DNA of 64,000 bases from DAOQVR01 sp035341665 (GCA_035341665.1 DAOQVR010000019.1:1-64000), one strand, 5' to 3'; positions 1 to 9,384 are shown, counted from the stretch's first letter. Made by a program: numbers and translations. The notes: generated by a model from the sequence alone, not told the origin.

Positions 1-55
1 AGGTGCACCAGTTGCACAGGAATGCAATGATCCTCGGTTCGAATTCGTCTGCCAT
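1..55 (-). CDS. mvhD: MvhD/FlxD-type iron-sulfur subunit, N-terminal fragment (cut by window edge)
   Basis: Only the first 18 codons lie in the window. They read MADEFEPRIIAFLCNWCT, closely matching the start of the complete MvhD-like protein at 50702-51118 (MDEEFEPKIIGFLCNWCS). MvhD carries a [2Fe-2S] cluster and passes electrons from a hydrogenase, formate dehydrogenase or NADH module into HdrA; that is family knowledge. A good ribosome-binding site (GAGGAAG) precedes the ATG. The gene follows the CBS protein by 34 nt in the same direction, so it is probably the last visible gene of the hdr operon. The rest lies beyond position 1. Confidence 0.8.
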   Translation of the reverse strand, partial: MADEFEPRIIAFLCNWCT

Positions 56-89
56 TCTCTTCCTCATTTAGGCCAGCATGCGGGCTCCG

Positions 90-734
90 CTACATAAGCC
101 GGGCATCTGTGACGGTGAGCCCCAAGTTGCGCATCGCAGCGAGAAGCGTTTCGACCTCGACATCCTCGACTTTGATGGTCACGACCGCGGTGTTTGGGTC
201 ATCTCCCCAAAATGTGCCCAGCGCCAGGATGTTGCCTCCGAGCTGGGCGATGGTCAGGCTGATGCGTGCGATCTCCCCTTTGCGCTCGGGGATCTCCAAC
301 GTCATCCGCAGACCCTTTTCGCGTGCTCCGAACATCTCCAGAAGTACCGTGAAAACATCCGTCTCGGTGATGATCCCTACGAGACGATCGCTTTCCATGA
401 CCGGAAGCCCGCCAATCTTGTGGTCGGCCATGATGCGGGCCGCTTCCTCCACGGGCGTGTCCGGGCTTATGGTGATCACCTCTGTGGACATGAGCTCGGA
501 GACCGACAGGTGGTTGAGGAGGTAATGGACCTCCGAAACGGTCAACGACGATGCCGGTGATGGGGAGGCGACCAGGAGGTCCTTTTCGGATACGATGCCC
601 ACGAGCTTGCCCGCCTCGTCCAATACCGGCATGCGGCGCACGTCGGCTTGCCGCATCGTGCGCAACGCCTCCGCAATCGGCGTGCTGACCAATATGGTCA
701 CAGGCTTGGTGGACATGCGATCACGAACCAGCAT
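90..734 (-). CDS. CBS-CBS-ACT domain protein (AcuB-like)
   Basis: A 214-aa soluble protein with two CBS domains (about residues 5-57 and 74-130) and a C-terminal ACT-like domain (about 138-212). CBS pairs usually bind adenosine nucleotides or SAM, and ACT domains bind amino acids, so this looks like a metabolite sensor rather than an enzyme. It resembles AcuB of Bacillus, whose role is not settled. It lies between a double HdrA gene (stop 10 nt upstream of this start) and mvhD, with an AGGAGG site 5 nt before the ATG. In an operon tied to SAM metabolism, SAM or adenylates are reasonable ligand guesses, but nothing in the sequence proves this. Confidence 0.85.
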   Translation of the reverse strand: MLVRDRMSTKPVTILVSTPIAEALRTMRQADVRRMPVLDEAGKLVGIVSEKDLLVASPSPASSLTVSEVHYLLNHLSVSELMSTEVITISPDTPVEEAARIMADHKIGGLPVMESDRLVGIITETDVFTVLLEMFGAREKGLRMTLEIPERKGEIARISLTIAQLGGNILALGTFWGDDPNTAVVTIKVEDVEVETLLAAMRNLGLTVTDARLM

Positions 735-743
735 CTGCGCCTC

Positions 744-3700
744 CTAGGTCACCGCCCAATCGACTTCGGCGATGAGCTGGCGCTGCTCGAAGCCCTTCTG
801 CTTGGTGGCCTTGTTGGGGCAGACCATGGCGCAGGCGCCGCAGCCCTGGCACAGCGCATAGTCGACGGTGGCGACCCGGTTGTCATAGTCCATGACCCTG
901 GCGTGGTAGGGGCACGCCTCCACGCAGAGGCCGCAGAAGCTGCAGAGGCGCTCCTCCACCCAGACCGAGGTCGCGCGTTCGCGGAGCTCGCGCTGGGAGA
1001 GCCAGGCGGCGGCGCGCATGGCAGCGGCCTGGCCCTGGACGAGAGCCTCGTCAAGGAAGCGAGGGGAGTGTGCGAGGCCGGCAACGTAGATGCCATTGCC
1101 GAGGTCAAGCGGCTTCATCTTGGGGTGTTCTTCCTGGAAGAACCCCCAAGGGTCGAGGGCGAGCCCGAGCTGATCGGCGAGCTCCTGTTGCTGTTCGGTC
1201 TCGATGCCGACGCTGAGCACGACGGCGTCGGCGTCGATGGAGAGGTCGTGGGCGGTGACGGGCTCGCGGAGGGTGACGCGGAGCCTCTGGCCGTTGGCGG
1301 AGACTTGCGGCTTGGCGGAGAGGTCGTAGCGGATGAAGAGGACGCCGGCATTTCGGGCAGCGCGGTAGTACTCCTCCCGGAAGCCAAAGGTTCGCACGTC
1401 GCGGTAGAGGATGTAGATCTGCGTGTTGGGGTTCTCTGCCTTAAGGCGCAGTGCGTTCTTGACGGCCTGGGTGCAGCAGATGCGGGAGCAGTAGGGTCTT
1501 TCTGGCTCGCGGCTTCCGGCGCACTGGATCATCACCACGGTCTTCAGGTCCGCAGTCGAAGGGCGTTCCTCCAGGTCGCGCTGTGAGATGACGTTGGGAT
1601 GTTGGCCGTAGAGGTACTCGGTGGTTCGCGCTGGCGCACCGCCAGTGGCGAGGACGACGGCGCCGTGGAGGAGCGACTGCTGGCCCGCGCCCGAGGAAAT
1701 CAGGGAGAGGTAGGCGCCGGGGTGGCCCTGGATGGAGCGCAGGTGGCTGTTGAGGTGAAGGTGGACGCGGGGATCGGCGGCGACGCGCTCCTGGATAGTG
1801 GCAAGGGCAGCCTGTGCGTCGGAGCCGTCGGCCTGGTGGCGGATGGCGCGCCACTGACCTCCGAGCTGCGGCTCGCGCTCGAGAAGGTCGACTTGGATGT
1901 CCAGGGCGGCGAGGGCCAGGGCGGCGGACATGCCGGCAGCGCCGCCGCCAACGACGAGGGCCCGCTGGGCGAGCGGCTGGCAGCCGCCGGTGGAGAGGGC
2001 ATCGAGGCCGCGCATGGCGGTCAGGGAGGCGACGGCCATCGCGACCAGCGAGCACGCCTTTCGGTAGAGCGCCCGGCCTGGCAGGGCGGAGGCGTGGGGG
2101 AAGAGAACCTGCTCGCGCAGGCTGACGCACCGCAGGAGGCGGTCGTCGAGGCCGGCATTGCGCAGGTTGGCCTCGTATGGGCCTGCGTCGAGGCGCCCAT
2201 TGCCGCCGGCGACGACGATGCGGTTGAGCTTGTGGTCCTCGATGGCAGCGGCGATTGTCTCGGGGCCGGCGGCCACCTGAGCGATGGCGACACCCGGCAA
2301 CTCCCTTGCGTACGCCAGGACCTCTTCGGCAGGGAGGTCCCCGTTGGCGGCGCAGAGAAAGACGCCAGCGCGGGGCTCTTCATCTGCGAGAACACGGGAG
2401 CGGAGATCTCTTCCTGGCTGAGCAGGGCCGGTCTGCGCTGCCGCGGCAGCGGCCATGGTGCACGTCGCATCCTGTGAATCGTGTTTCCGTCCTCCCAGGA
2501 AGGAAGCGACCTCTGCGGCGGCGGCTGTCGCCTCGGCGACCGTTTCGGGGATTTCCTTGGGTTCGCGGAAGCCGCCGGCGACAAAGATGCCCTCCTGGGA
2601 GGTGTGAAGGGGGAGATAGCCGTTGGTGCAGGCAAAGCCGTAGGCGTCGAGGGCGACGCCTGCCTGGCGGGCAGGTGCCTGGAGCCCCTCTGGGGGGGCA
2701 AGCCCAACCGCCAGGACCACCAGGTCGAAGGCCTCCTCCTGCGGCTTGCCGCCCTCGCCGACGTAGCCGACGAGGAGCTGTTTGGAGCGCAGGAGCTGGT
2801 GGACGCTGGAGGGCATGGTGCGCCGGTAGTGCACGCAGGGCAAGGCCTGAGCGGCAGAGATGTACTCCTCATAGCCTTTGCCGGCGGCGCGGAGGTCCAT
2901 GAAGAAGACGGTGATGTCGAGCGAGGGGTCGGCCTTCTTGGCGAGGTTGACCTGCTTAGCGGTGTACATGCAGCAGGCAGAGGAGCAGTAGGCGGCGCCG
3001 ACGCGCTCGTCGCGGGAGCCGACGCACTGGATGAAGGCGATCTTGCGGAGCGGGCCGCGCCCCGAGGGCCTACTCAGCAGGCCTGTGCTTGCTCCGGCGA
3101 GCGACACCATCCGCTCGAACTCGAGGGAGGTGACGACATTGGGGTAGACGCCGTAGCCGAACTCGCCTTTCTTGCGGGCGTCGAAGGCCTTGTAGCCTGG
3201 GGTGAGGAGCACCGAGGCGACGTCGAGAAGCCTCTCGTGAGGAGGCATGTCAAGGTCGATGGCGCCCTGCGGGCAGGCGGAGACGCACTTGCCGCACCGC
3301 GTGCAATAGTCCATGTCGATGAGCCAGGTGTCGGGCACGGCGCGGAGGCCAGGGGGGCGGTAGATGGCCTTGACGGGTGCCAGCTTACCCTCGTGATCGT
3401 GTGGGCGCGTCACGGGGCAGACGCGGGCGCAGAGGCCGCAGCCGTCGCACCGGTCGGAGACGTAGCGCGACTTGAGGCGGACGGAGACCCGGAAGGCGCC
3501 GGGCTCGCCCTCGAGGGCCAGCAGTTCGGAGTAGGGGAGGATGGTGACACCTGACCGCCGCTGGCACTCCAGAGTGGGGCAGAAGGCGGGTTGCTGGGGC
3601 AGCATGAGGCACAAGCCGCACGAATCGGTTGGGAAGGTGTGGTCGAGGAGGTGCATGGAGCCGCCGATGGCGGGGGCGGACTCCAGAAGGATGACCTCCT

Positions 3701-3791
3701 GGCCGACCTCGCTGAGGTGCATGGCGGCAGCCATGCCGGCAATGCCGGCGCCCACGACCAGCACACCCGCTTTCATCGTCTCTACGCTCAT
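744..3791 (-). CDS. hdrA: double HdrA: two HdrA modules fused head to tail
   Basis: A 1015-aa fusion of two HdrA-like flavoprotein modules. Module 1 has an FAD dinucleotide motif (VGAGIAG, residues 13-19), an inserted ferredoxin with CDGCGLCARVC (115-125) and CTRCGKCVSAC (163-173), and the HdrA signature QCVGSRD with YCSSACC (255-274). Residues about 475-590 look like a degenerate HdrA N-terminal domain (GVFLCAANG replaces the usual cysteine-rich GVFVCHCG). Module 2 has a second dinucleotide motif (VGGGAAG, 614-620), QCAGSRE/YCSRICC (756-773), and a C-terminal ferredoxin with CSFCGLCVEAC (950-960) and CQGCGACAMVC (981-991). HdrA holds the bifurcating FAD of Hdr complexes. The gene follows hdrB' by 21 nt. 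Its domain order equals the two separate genes at 7029-8483 and 5248-7032 read as one protein. Confidence 0.9.
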   Translation of the reverse strand: MSVETMKAGVLVVGAGIAGMAAAMHLSEVGQEVILLESAPAIGGSMHLLDHTFPTDSCGLCLMLPQQPAFCPTLECQRRSGVTILPYSELLALEGEPGAFRVSVRLKSRYVSDRCDGCGLCARVCPVTRPHDHEGKLAPVKAIYRPPGLRAVPDTWLIDMDYCTRCGKCVSACPQGAIDLDMPPHERLLDVASVLLTPGYKAFDARKKGEFGYGVYPNVVTSLEFERMVSLAGASTGLLSRPSGRGPLRKIAFIQCVGSRDERVGAAYCSSACCMYTAKQVNLAKKADPSLDITVFFMDLRAAGKGYEEYISAAQALPCVHYRRTMPSSVHQLLRSKQLLVGYVGEGGKPQEEAFDLVVLAVGLAPPEGLQAPARQAGVALDAYGFACTNGYLPLHTSQEGIFVAGGFREPKEIPETVAEATAAAAEVASFLGGRKHDSQDATCTMAAAAAAQTGPAQPGRDLRSRVLADEEPRAGVFLCAANGDLPAEEVLAYARELPGVAIAQVAAGPETIAAAIEDHKLNRIVVAGGNGRLDAGPYEANLRNAGLDDRLLRCVSLREQVLFPHASALPGRALYRKACSLVAMAVASLTAMRGLDALSTGGCQPLAQRALVVGGGAAGMSAALALAALDIQVDLLEREPQLGGQWRAIRHQADGSDAQAALATIQERVAADPRVHLHLNSHLRSIQGHPGAYLSLISSGAGQQSLLHGAVVLATGGAPARTTEYLYGQHPNVISQRDLEERPSTADLKTVVMIQCAGSREPERPYCSRICCTQAVKNALRLKAENPNTQIYILYRDVRTFGFREEYYRAARNAGVLFIRYDLSAKPQVSANGQRLRVTLREPVTAHDLSIDADAVVLSVGIETEQQQELADQLGLALDPWGFFQEEHPKMKPLDLGNGIYVAGLAHSPRFLDEALVQGQAAAMRAAAWLSQRELRERATSVWVEERLCSFCGLCVEACPYHARVMDYDNRVATVDYALCQGCGACAMVCPNKATKQKGFEQRQLIAEVDWAVT

Positions 3792-3812
3792 GCTAGGCTC
3801 CGCACGCAGGCA

Positions 3813-4706
3813 TCAGACCAGGCCCAGGCGGTCGAGGAGAGGTCTGGGGTCCACATAGTGCTTGCCGAGCACTTTGGCCATGGGGAGGCCGTAGGCCAGG
3901 GCCATGAGCTCGGTGAAGTAGAAGATGGGCATGGGTTTCGCCTGGGGACGTTCTCCCATGAATGGGATGCCGCCGCGGTAGAGCTGGCGGCCGTCGACGT
4001 TGGCGCTGCACATGGGGCAGGCGGTGACTAGGGCATCGGCGCCGGCCTCATGGGCCATCTGGACGAGCTTGTCGACGAGGTGGACGACGACATCACTGCG
4101 GTTGAGCGTCAGGCTGCCGCCGCAGCAGTCGACGCCGTAGCTCCACGGGACAGGCTCAGCACCCAGCCAGTCGACGATGTCGTCGAGGGACGAGGGGTGC
4201 TCGGGGTCATCCCAGAGACGGGTGGTGGTGGGGGGCCGGATGAGGAGGCAGCCGTAGTAGCCGACGACGCGGAGGTTCTTGAGGGGGCGGGTGATCTTGG
4301 CCTTGAGAGCTTCCTTAGGGACGTCGCGGACGATGACCTCGAGCAGGCTCCTGGGCTTGACGTTTCCCTCGTAGCGAGCGCCCAGGTCAGCCTCCATGCG
4401 GGTGCGGAAAGCAGTATCCGTGTCCAGTGCCACAGCTGCGGCAGCGAGTTTCGAGTAGCAGGCAGCGCAGGGGATGGCGAGGGACTCGAGGCCGACGGTC
4501 TCCGCCTGGAAGAGGTTTCGGGCAGGGAGGGCCAGGCCGAGCTCGTGATCGAGGCTGTGGGCGGAGGAGGCACCGCAGCAGTTCCAGTCGGGGATTTCCA
4601 CCATCTCGAGGCCGAGGGTCTCGCTGACCATTTCAGCGGTCGCCCCGAACTCGGCTCCGGTGGAGTGCAATGTGCAGCCTGGGTAGAAGGCATATTGGCG
4701 AGTCAT
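3813..4706 (-). CDS. hdrB: heterodisulfide reductase subunit B (second copy)
   Basis: A 297-aa protein with two CCG domains. The first has YPGC and WNCCGA; the second has YYGC, VDCCGG and a trailing CPMC. In HdrB these cysteines hold two noncubane [4Fe-4S] clusters that reduce the disulfide substrate. The start was set at the ATG that overlaps the hdrC' stop by ATGA; a longer in-frame reading begins inside hdrC' and should be ignored. It lies between hdrC' and the double HdrA, so the three probably form one complex. The natural substrate is unknown: bacteria lack the coenzyme B/M heterodisulfide, so a different disulfide, an iron-sulfur protein or another acceptor is likely. Confidence 0.92.
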   Translation of the reverse strand: MTRQYAFYPGCTLHSTGAEFGATAEMVSETLGLEMVEIPDWNCCGASSAHSLDHELGLALPARNLFQAETVGLESLAIPCAACYSKLAAAAVALDTDTAFRTRMEADLGARYEGNVKPRSLLEVIVRDVPKEALKAKITRPLKNLRVVGYYGCLLIRPPTTTRLWDDPEHPSSLDDIVDWLGAEPVPWSYGVDCCGGSLTLNRSDVVVHLVDKLVQMAHEAGADALVTACPMCSANVDGRQLYRGGIPFMGERPQAKPMPIFYFTELMALAYGLPMAKVLGKHYVDPRPLLDRLGLV

Positions 4707-5251
4707 CGCGCACCCTGTTTGCTGTATAAGCGTTCGACCTCTTTGACTCCGCGGATACGCTTCGGAAGGGGGTGGATCTTGCCGACGAGGAACATCTTGG
4801 CGCCCATGTCGAGATCGGCGATGAGGTCGCGGGAGAGGAGCTTGTACTCGACGAGCATAGAGAGCTCGTGGAGGCGTCCCCACCACTTGATGGAGTCGAG
4901 GAAGGATTGGTGGAGGCGGAAGACCTTGGGCTCCCCTGGGGGGACGCGGTCGGCGATACAGATCTGTCGGAGGGCATCCATGACGGCGCCGGCGTGGATC
5001 TGGTTGGGACAGCGGGAGCCGCAGGTTTCGCAGCCGATGCAGAGCCAGATGGCAGAGGACCTGAGGAGGGCATCCTTGTGGCCGAGCTGGACGAAGCGGA
5101 GGACCTGAGCGGGTGAAAAGTCCATGGCAAAGGCGGAGGGGCAGCCGGCGCTGCAGCGGAGGCAGAAGTAGCATGCCGAGATGTTTTGGTGGCTGAGCGC
5201 GCTGACCCGCTCCAAGAAGCCTTCTTCCGGCACGATCGATTGCTGGCTCAC
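4703..5251 (-). CDS. hdrC: heterodisulfide reductase subunit C (second copy)
   Basis: A 182-aa protein with two [4Fe-4S] motifs, CYFCLRCSAGC and CIGCETCGSRC, the usual HdrC pattern that relays electrons from HdrA to HdrB. The chosen start is the GTG at 5251, which overlaps the upstream HdrA stop as GTGA; an in-frame ATG further upstream would lie deep inside that gene. About 80 residues follow the second cluster motif, longer than the other HdrC at 9457-9864 (135 aa). They are rich in basic and hydrophobic residues and could be a docking region for this copy's own HdrA/HdrB. Confidence 0.9.
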   Translation of the reverse strand: MSQQSIVPEEGFLERVSALSHQNISACYFCLRCSAGCPSAFAMDFSPAQVLRFVQLGHKDALLRSSAIWLCIGCETCGSRCPNQIHAGAVMDALRQICIADRVPPGEPKVFRLHQSFLDSIKWWGRLHELSMLVEYKLLSRDLIADLDMGAKMFLVGKIHPLPKRIRGVKEVERLYSKQGAR

Positions 5252-7032
5252 AGGTAGGCCTCCATCATCGACAGCACCTGAATGGGCGCCAGGTTTCGCA
5301 GCTTGCATGCCTTGTTGGGGCAGATCATGGTGCAGGCCCCGCACCCCTGGCAGAGGGCCGTGTTCACGGTGGCAATGTGCCGCCACTCGTGCATCGACCG
5401 CGCGTCATACGGGCAGCTCGGGATGCACAGGCCGCATCCCGAGCATATCTCGGCGTCCACGAAGGCTATGGTTGGCTCCTGGACCATCTGGCGCTGGGAG
5501 AAGAGGCCTAGCACCTTGGCTGCCGCGCCGCTCGCCTGGGCCACGGTCTCAGGGATGTCCTTTGGGAATTGCGCAGCTCCTGCCAGGAATACTCCGGCGG
5601 TCAGGCTTTCTACCGGCCGGAGCTTGGGATGAGCCTCGCTGAAGAAGCCATGCTCATCCACACTTACGTGCAGGCGCTGACCAAGCTCCATGGCCCCTGC
5701 GCGAGGCACCGTCGCTGTTGCCAGCACCACCAGGTCTGCCTCGACTTCGATCGGCAGGCCGGTGAGCGTGTCCACGCCCCAGACCGTGGCGCGGCCGTTT
5801 TCCTGGAAGACCTTGGACGCCTTGCCCCTCACGTAGAGGACGTCATACTCCTCCATCGCGCGCTGGACGAATTCCTCGTACCCCTTACCTTGGCTTCGAA
5901 TATCGATGTAGAACACCGTAGCCTGGCCGTCGGGCACACGCTGCTTGAACAGGGTCGCCTGCTTGGCGACGTACATGCAGCATACCTTGGAGCAGTGCGG
6001 CATGTGAAGCTCCGGATCGCGCGACCCGGCGCATTGCACCCAGACTATCTCCTTCGGCACCCGGCCGTCCGAAGGACGCACGATGCGTCCACCCGTCGGG
6101 CCGTCAGGGCGCAGCATCGCCTCGAACTGCAGGCCATCGATCACATCGGGATAGCGGCCGCCTCCATACTCACCCAGCTTGCGCTTGTCATACAGGTCGT
6201 AGCCGGTGGCAATCACAATGGCACCCACGTCAAAGGTGAATCTCTGAGGCGAGAACGAGGGTGCAGGCGGAGAGCGCTTGACCGCGCTCGATTGAGCCTC
6301 TCCTGACACAGGCCCTTCGTCCGCAGGGGATTTGTCCACCTGCACAGAGAAGTTGCCAACGTAGCCACCGACGCCGACTACTTCAGACCCGGTCAGCACC
6401 TGGATATTGGGATGGGACTTGACTGCCTCGATCTTTTTGCCGAGCGGGTCGGCGCTGCTGTCCAGGTTGAGGTACAAACCCGACAGCTCAGCCATGCGCC
6501 CACCCAATTGGTCGGCCTTTTCGACGAGCACTACCGGGTAGCCTGCCTGCGCAATGTCGAGGGCGGCCTGCAGCCCGGCGATACCGCCTCCTATGACAAG
6601 CCCGCGCTTGACCAGTGGTAAGTGGAACGGGATCAGCGACTCGTTGTAGTGGGCCTTGGCGACAATCGTGCGGATGGTCTCGATGGCTTTGTTGGTGGCC
6701 GCTTCCTGCTCTTGCTGGTGTACCCAGGACGACTGCTCCCGGATGTTGGCGATCTCGGCCTGGTAGGGGTTGAGCCCTGCCGACTCGGCCGCACGGCGAA
6801 AGGTGGTCTCGTGCATGGCGGGCGAGCAGGCGGCTACGATCACCGCATCCAACCCATCCGCGGCAATGTGGTCTCGGATGAGCTGCTGCCCGGGATCGGA
6901 GCACATGTACTTGTAGTCGACGGCGTAGACCACCTCGGGGAACTTGGCGATCTCCTCGATGACGCGCGGCACGTCGATGGTCCCGGCGATATTGGTGCCA
7001 CAGTGGCAGACAAAGACGCCTATCCGTTTCAT
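5248..7032 (-). CDS. hdrA: HdrA module 2: N-terminal domain, FAD domain and C-terminal ferredoxin
   Basis: A 594-aa HdrA. The N-terminal domain has the usual cysteine motifs (CHCGTNIAG at 9-17, YMCSDPGQ at 42-49, AACSPAMHE at 68-76). An FAD motif follows (IGGGIAG, 147-153), then QCAGSRD with HCSKVCC (333-352) and a C-terminal ferredoxin with CSGCGLCIPSC and CQGCGACTMIC. Two standard HdrA elements are missing: the ferredoxin normally inserted in the FAD domain, and the LDCSxCxxTP motif, which reads NLDSSADPL here (190-198). A proline/serine-rich stretch (about 235-262) sits where the insertion would be. Its ATG overlaps the stop of the other HdrA (ATGA), so the two are translationally coupled and very likely form one functional pair. 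Confidence 0.92.
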   Translation of the reverse strand: MKRIGVFVCHCGTNIAGTIDVPRVIEEIAKFPEVVYAVDYKYMCSDPGQQLIRDHIAADGLDAVIVAACSPAMHETTFRRAAESAGLNPYQAEIANIREQSSWVHQQEQEAATNKAIETIRTIVAKAHYNESLIPFHLPLVKRGLVIGGGIAGLQAALDIAQAGYPVVLVEKADQLGGRMAELSGLYLNLDSSADPLGKKIEAVKSHPNIQVLTGSEVVGVGGYVGNFSVQVDKSPADEGPVSGEAQSSAVKRSPPAPSFSPQRFTFDVGAIVIATGYDLYDKRKLGEYGGGRYPDVIDGLQFEAMLRPDGPTGGRIVRPSDGRVPKEIVWVQCAGSRDPELHMPHCSKVCCMYVAKQATLFKQRVPDGQATVFYIDIRSQGKGYEEFVQRAMEEYDVLYVRGKASKVFQENGRATVWGVDTLTGLPIEVEADLVVLATATVPRAGAMELGQRLHVSVDEHGFFSEAHPKLRPVESLTAGVFLAGAAQFPKDIPETVAQASGAAAKVLGLFSQRQMVQEPTIAFVDAEICSGCGLCIPSCPYDARSMHEWRHIATVNTALCQGCGACTMICPNKACKLRNLAPIQVLSMMEAYL

Positions 7033-8483
7033 GGCCGTGTGCTGCTTCCTATGCCGGTATCCTCGGGCCGGACCGGCGCTCCGGCTGCACCAGTCAAGCG
7101 GGCAAAGAGCGACAGGACCTTGCCGGCTGCGCCGCTGCCCTGCGAGACGGCCTCAGGGATATCCTTTGGCCCTGTGCCGGCGCCCGCCAAGAAGATACCC
7201 CTGCGCCGAGTCTCCAAGGGCGCCAAGTTACCCTCGCACTCGGTCCACCATCCAAACTCATCGACTTCCAGCCGGAGCATCTCGGCCATCTGCCGAGTGC
7301 CCTCTGACGGGATCATCGCCGGGGACAGGACGACCAGGTCGGCTGACACTTCGACGGGGAGGCCTGTCAGGGTGTCCACACCCCAGACAAGCACCTTGTC
7401 CCCTTCTCGGAAGACCTTGCTCACCTTTCCCCGGACAAAGAGGACCTTGTCCTCCTCCATCGCCCGCTGCACAAACTCCTCGTAGCGCTTGCCCGCTGAG
7501 CGGATGTCTATGTAGAAAACGAAAGCCTGCCCGTCGTGCACCTTGTGCTTGTAAAGCATGGCCTGCTTCGCGCTGTACATGCAGCAGATCTTGGAGCAGT
7601 AGGGCATGTGCAGCTCCGGGTCGCGCGAGCCAGCGCACTGAATCCAGACTACTTCTTTGGGTACCTTCCCGTCAGATGGGCGTCGCATAAGGCCGGCCGT
7701 TGGGCCGGAGGCGCTGAGCAGGCGTTCCATCGCCAGGGCGTCGATCACATCCGGCACGTCTCCGGCCCCATACTCGCCTAGCTTCGAGAGTGGGTAGAGC
7801 TCGTAGCCGGTCGCCAGGATGATCGCTCCTACCTGCTCCTCGTACCAGGACGGCTGCTGTTCGTAGTCGATGGCCTTGACTGGGCAGACCTTCTCGCACA
7901 GCCGGCATTTGCCCTTTTGGAACCAAGTGCAGTACCCGGTGTCGATGACCGGCTTCTTCGGAACGGCCTGCGGCGACAGGGTGTAGATAGCCTTCCCGGT
8001 GCCGTACGTGCGCACCTGGCCGCTTTTGGTTGTCCTGGCGATCTCGAGCTGGCGGTCGAACTGCACCGGGATCTGTTGGGGGCATGCCTCGGTGCACGCG
8101 CCGCAGGCGGTACAGAGATCCCACCTGACGTAGGCGGGCTTGCGGCGGATGCGCACGTGGAAGCTGCCGGCTTCTCCCTGGACTTGCTCCACTTCGGAGT
8201 AGACGTAGAGCTTGATGTTGCGGTGCCTGCCCACCTCGACCGTGCGTGGTGTCATGATGCACTGGGAGCAATCGAGTGTGGGGAAGGTTTCGGAGAGCTG
8301 GTGCATGTGACCGCCGACCGACGGCAGCCGGTCGACAAGCACAACCTCGTGCCCCGAGTTGGCGATATCGAGGGCGGCCTGGATGCCGGCAATCCCGGCG
8401 CCCACGATCAGCACCCGGTTGCTGAGGTGTGTGGCTTCCTCCCCCTTGTGGGCAGGGTCAGAGTGAAGCATCTCCTCCGTCAT
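7029..8483 (-). CDS. hdrA: HdrA module 1: FAD domain with inserted ferredoxin only
   Basis: A 484-aa HdrA that lacks both the N-terminal thioredoxin-reductase-like domain and the C-terminal ferredoxin. It keeps the FAD motif VGAGIAG, the LDCSQCIMTP motif, an inserted ferredoxin (CTACGACTEAC, then an odd second motif CTWFQKGKC followed by CRLCEKVC spacing) and QCAGSRD/YCSKICC. It therefore has exactly what its partner at 5248-7032 has lost. The ATG at 8483, 4 nt after the hdrB stop, was chosen; ATGs at 8495 and 8531 are in frame but overlap hdrB. FAD and [4Fe-4S] binding follow from the family; the split itself is seen directly. Confidence 0.9.
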   Translation of the reverse strand: MTEEMLHSDPAHKGEEATHLSNRVLIVGAGIAGIQAALDIANSGHEVVLVDRLPSVGGHMHQLSETFPTLDCSQCIMTPRTVEVGRHRNIKLYVYSEVEQVQGEAGSFHVRIRRKPAYVRWDLCTACGACTEACPQQIPVQFDRQLEIARTTKSGQVRTYGTGKAIYTLSPQAVPKKPVIDTGYCTWFQKGKCRLCEKVCPVKAIDYEQQPSWYEEQVGAIILATGYELYPLSKLGEYGAGDVPDVIDALAMERLLSASGPTAGLMRRPSDGKVPKEVVWIQCAGSRDPELHMPYCSKICCMYSAKQAMLYKHKVHDGQAFVFYIDIRSAGKRYEEFVQRAMEEDKVLFVRGKVSKVFREGDKVLVWGVDTLTGLPVEVSADLVVLSPAMIPSEGTRQMAEMLRLEVDEFGWWTECEGNLAPLETRRRGIFLAGAGTGPKDIPEAVSQGSGAAGKVLSLFARLTGAAGAPVRPEDTGIGSSTRP

Positions 8484-8487
8484 GTCT

Positions 8488-9384
8488 CTACCCATTCCAG
8501 AGGCCCAGCGCGCGAAGCTGTGGGCGAGCATCTACGTAGTGCCGCTCCCAGCCGTAGGCGCCGGCGTCCAGGCCCAGCGCCAGACCCATCAGCTGGCTGA
8601 AGTAGTAGACTGGGATAGGCGCAAATCCTGCGTGGAACTGGGTCATCTCGCGCTGGCGCCTGTCCAAATTGAACTGGCAGAGAGGGCAATTGGTCACCAC
8701 CGCCTCGGCCCCCGAGGAACGCGCCGATTTGAGGATTGTGAAGGCCATCTCGCGGGTCACGTCGGGCGCTTTGACTGCCAGGTAGGCGCCGCAGCACTCG
8801 TTCTTGTGCGGATGGTCGACGGGCACTGCTCCGAGCGCCGCCATCAGGTCGTCGAGCGAGCGAGGGTTGTCGGGATCGTCGTAGGCTACCTCTGCCGGCG
8901 GACGGAGCACCATGCAGCCGTAATAGGCTGCCACCTTCAGGTCCTTTAGCGGCGACTGAACCTTTTCATGTATGAGCTCAAAGCCGATGTCGTCGCGCAG
9001 CACGTGCAGGATATCCTTGACCTCTACCTCGCCGGCGTACTCCTTTTCGATGAAGGCGTTGACGCGCTCCCGCTCCTCAGGGTGGTTTCGGATGAAGTGA
9101 TTGGTGCGCCTAAGGACGTTGTAGCAGGTTGTGCAGGCTGTGGTGAGGAGAGGGGCTTCATGGCCCTCGTCCAGCGCTTGCTCGTGGGCGGACACCAGGA
9201 TGTGCGTCGGGGCAGCAAGCTCCAGCATATTGTCCACTATGAGTGGATAGGTGGCACCGCAACAGTTCCACTCGGGCAGCTCGACCAAGTCCAGGCCGAC
9301 GGCCGCAGCGGACGCCCTCACAGCGTTGTCGTAGCCCTTGCCGGTGGTGTTCAGCGTACACCCAGGAAAATAGGAGACTTTCAT
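8488..9384 (-). CDS. hdrB: heterodisulfide reductase subunit B (first copy)
   Basis: A 298-aa protein with two CCG domains: YFPGC with WNCCGAT in the first half, YYGC, NECCGAY and CPLC in the second. This is the HdrB catalytic pattern with two noncubane iron-sulfur clusters. It is similar along its full length to the HdrB at 3813-4706, which supports duplication of a whole hdrC-hdrB-hdrA unit. It lies 72 nt after hdrC, and its stop is 4 nt before the next HdrA start. Confidence 0.92.
   Translation of the reverse strand: MKVSYFPGCTLNTTGKGYDNAVRASAAAVGLDLVELPEWNCCGATYPLIVDNMLELAAPTHILVSAHEQALDEGHEAPLLTTACTTCYNVLRRTNHFIRNHPEERERVNAFIEKEYAGEVEVKDILHVLRDDIGFELIHEKVQSPLKDLKVAAYYGCMVLRPPAEVAYDDPDNPRSLDDLMAALGAVPVDHPHKNECCGAYLAVKAPDVTREMAFTILKSARSSGAEAVVTNCPLCQFNLDRRQREMTQFHAGFAPIPVYYFSQLMGLALGLDAGAYGWERHYVDARPQLRALGLWNG

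Noticed and set aside
4707..5174. N-terminal extension of hdrB' by 156 residues
   Set aside because: The extra part is Pro/Arg/Leu-rich with no homology and overlaps the real hdrC' in another frame. The ATGA start at 4706 gives normal HdrB length.
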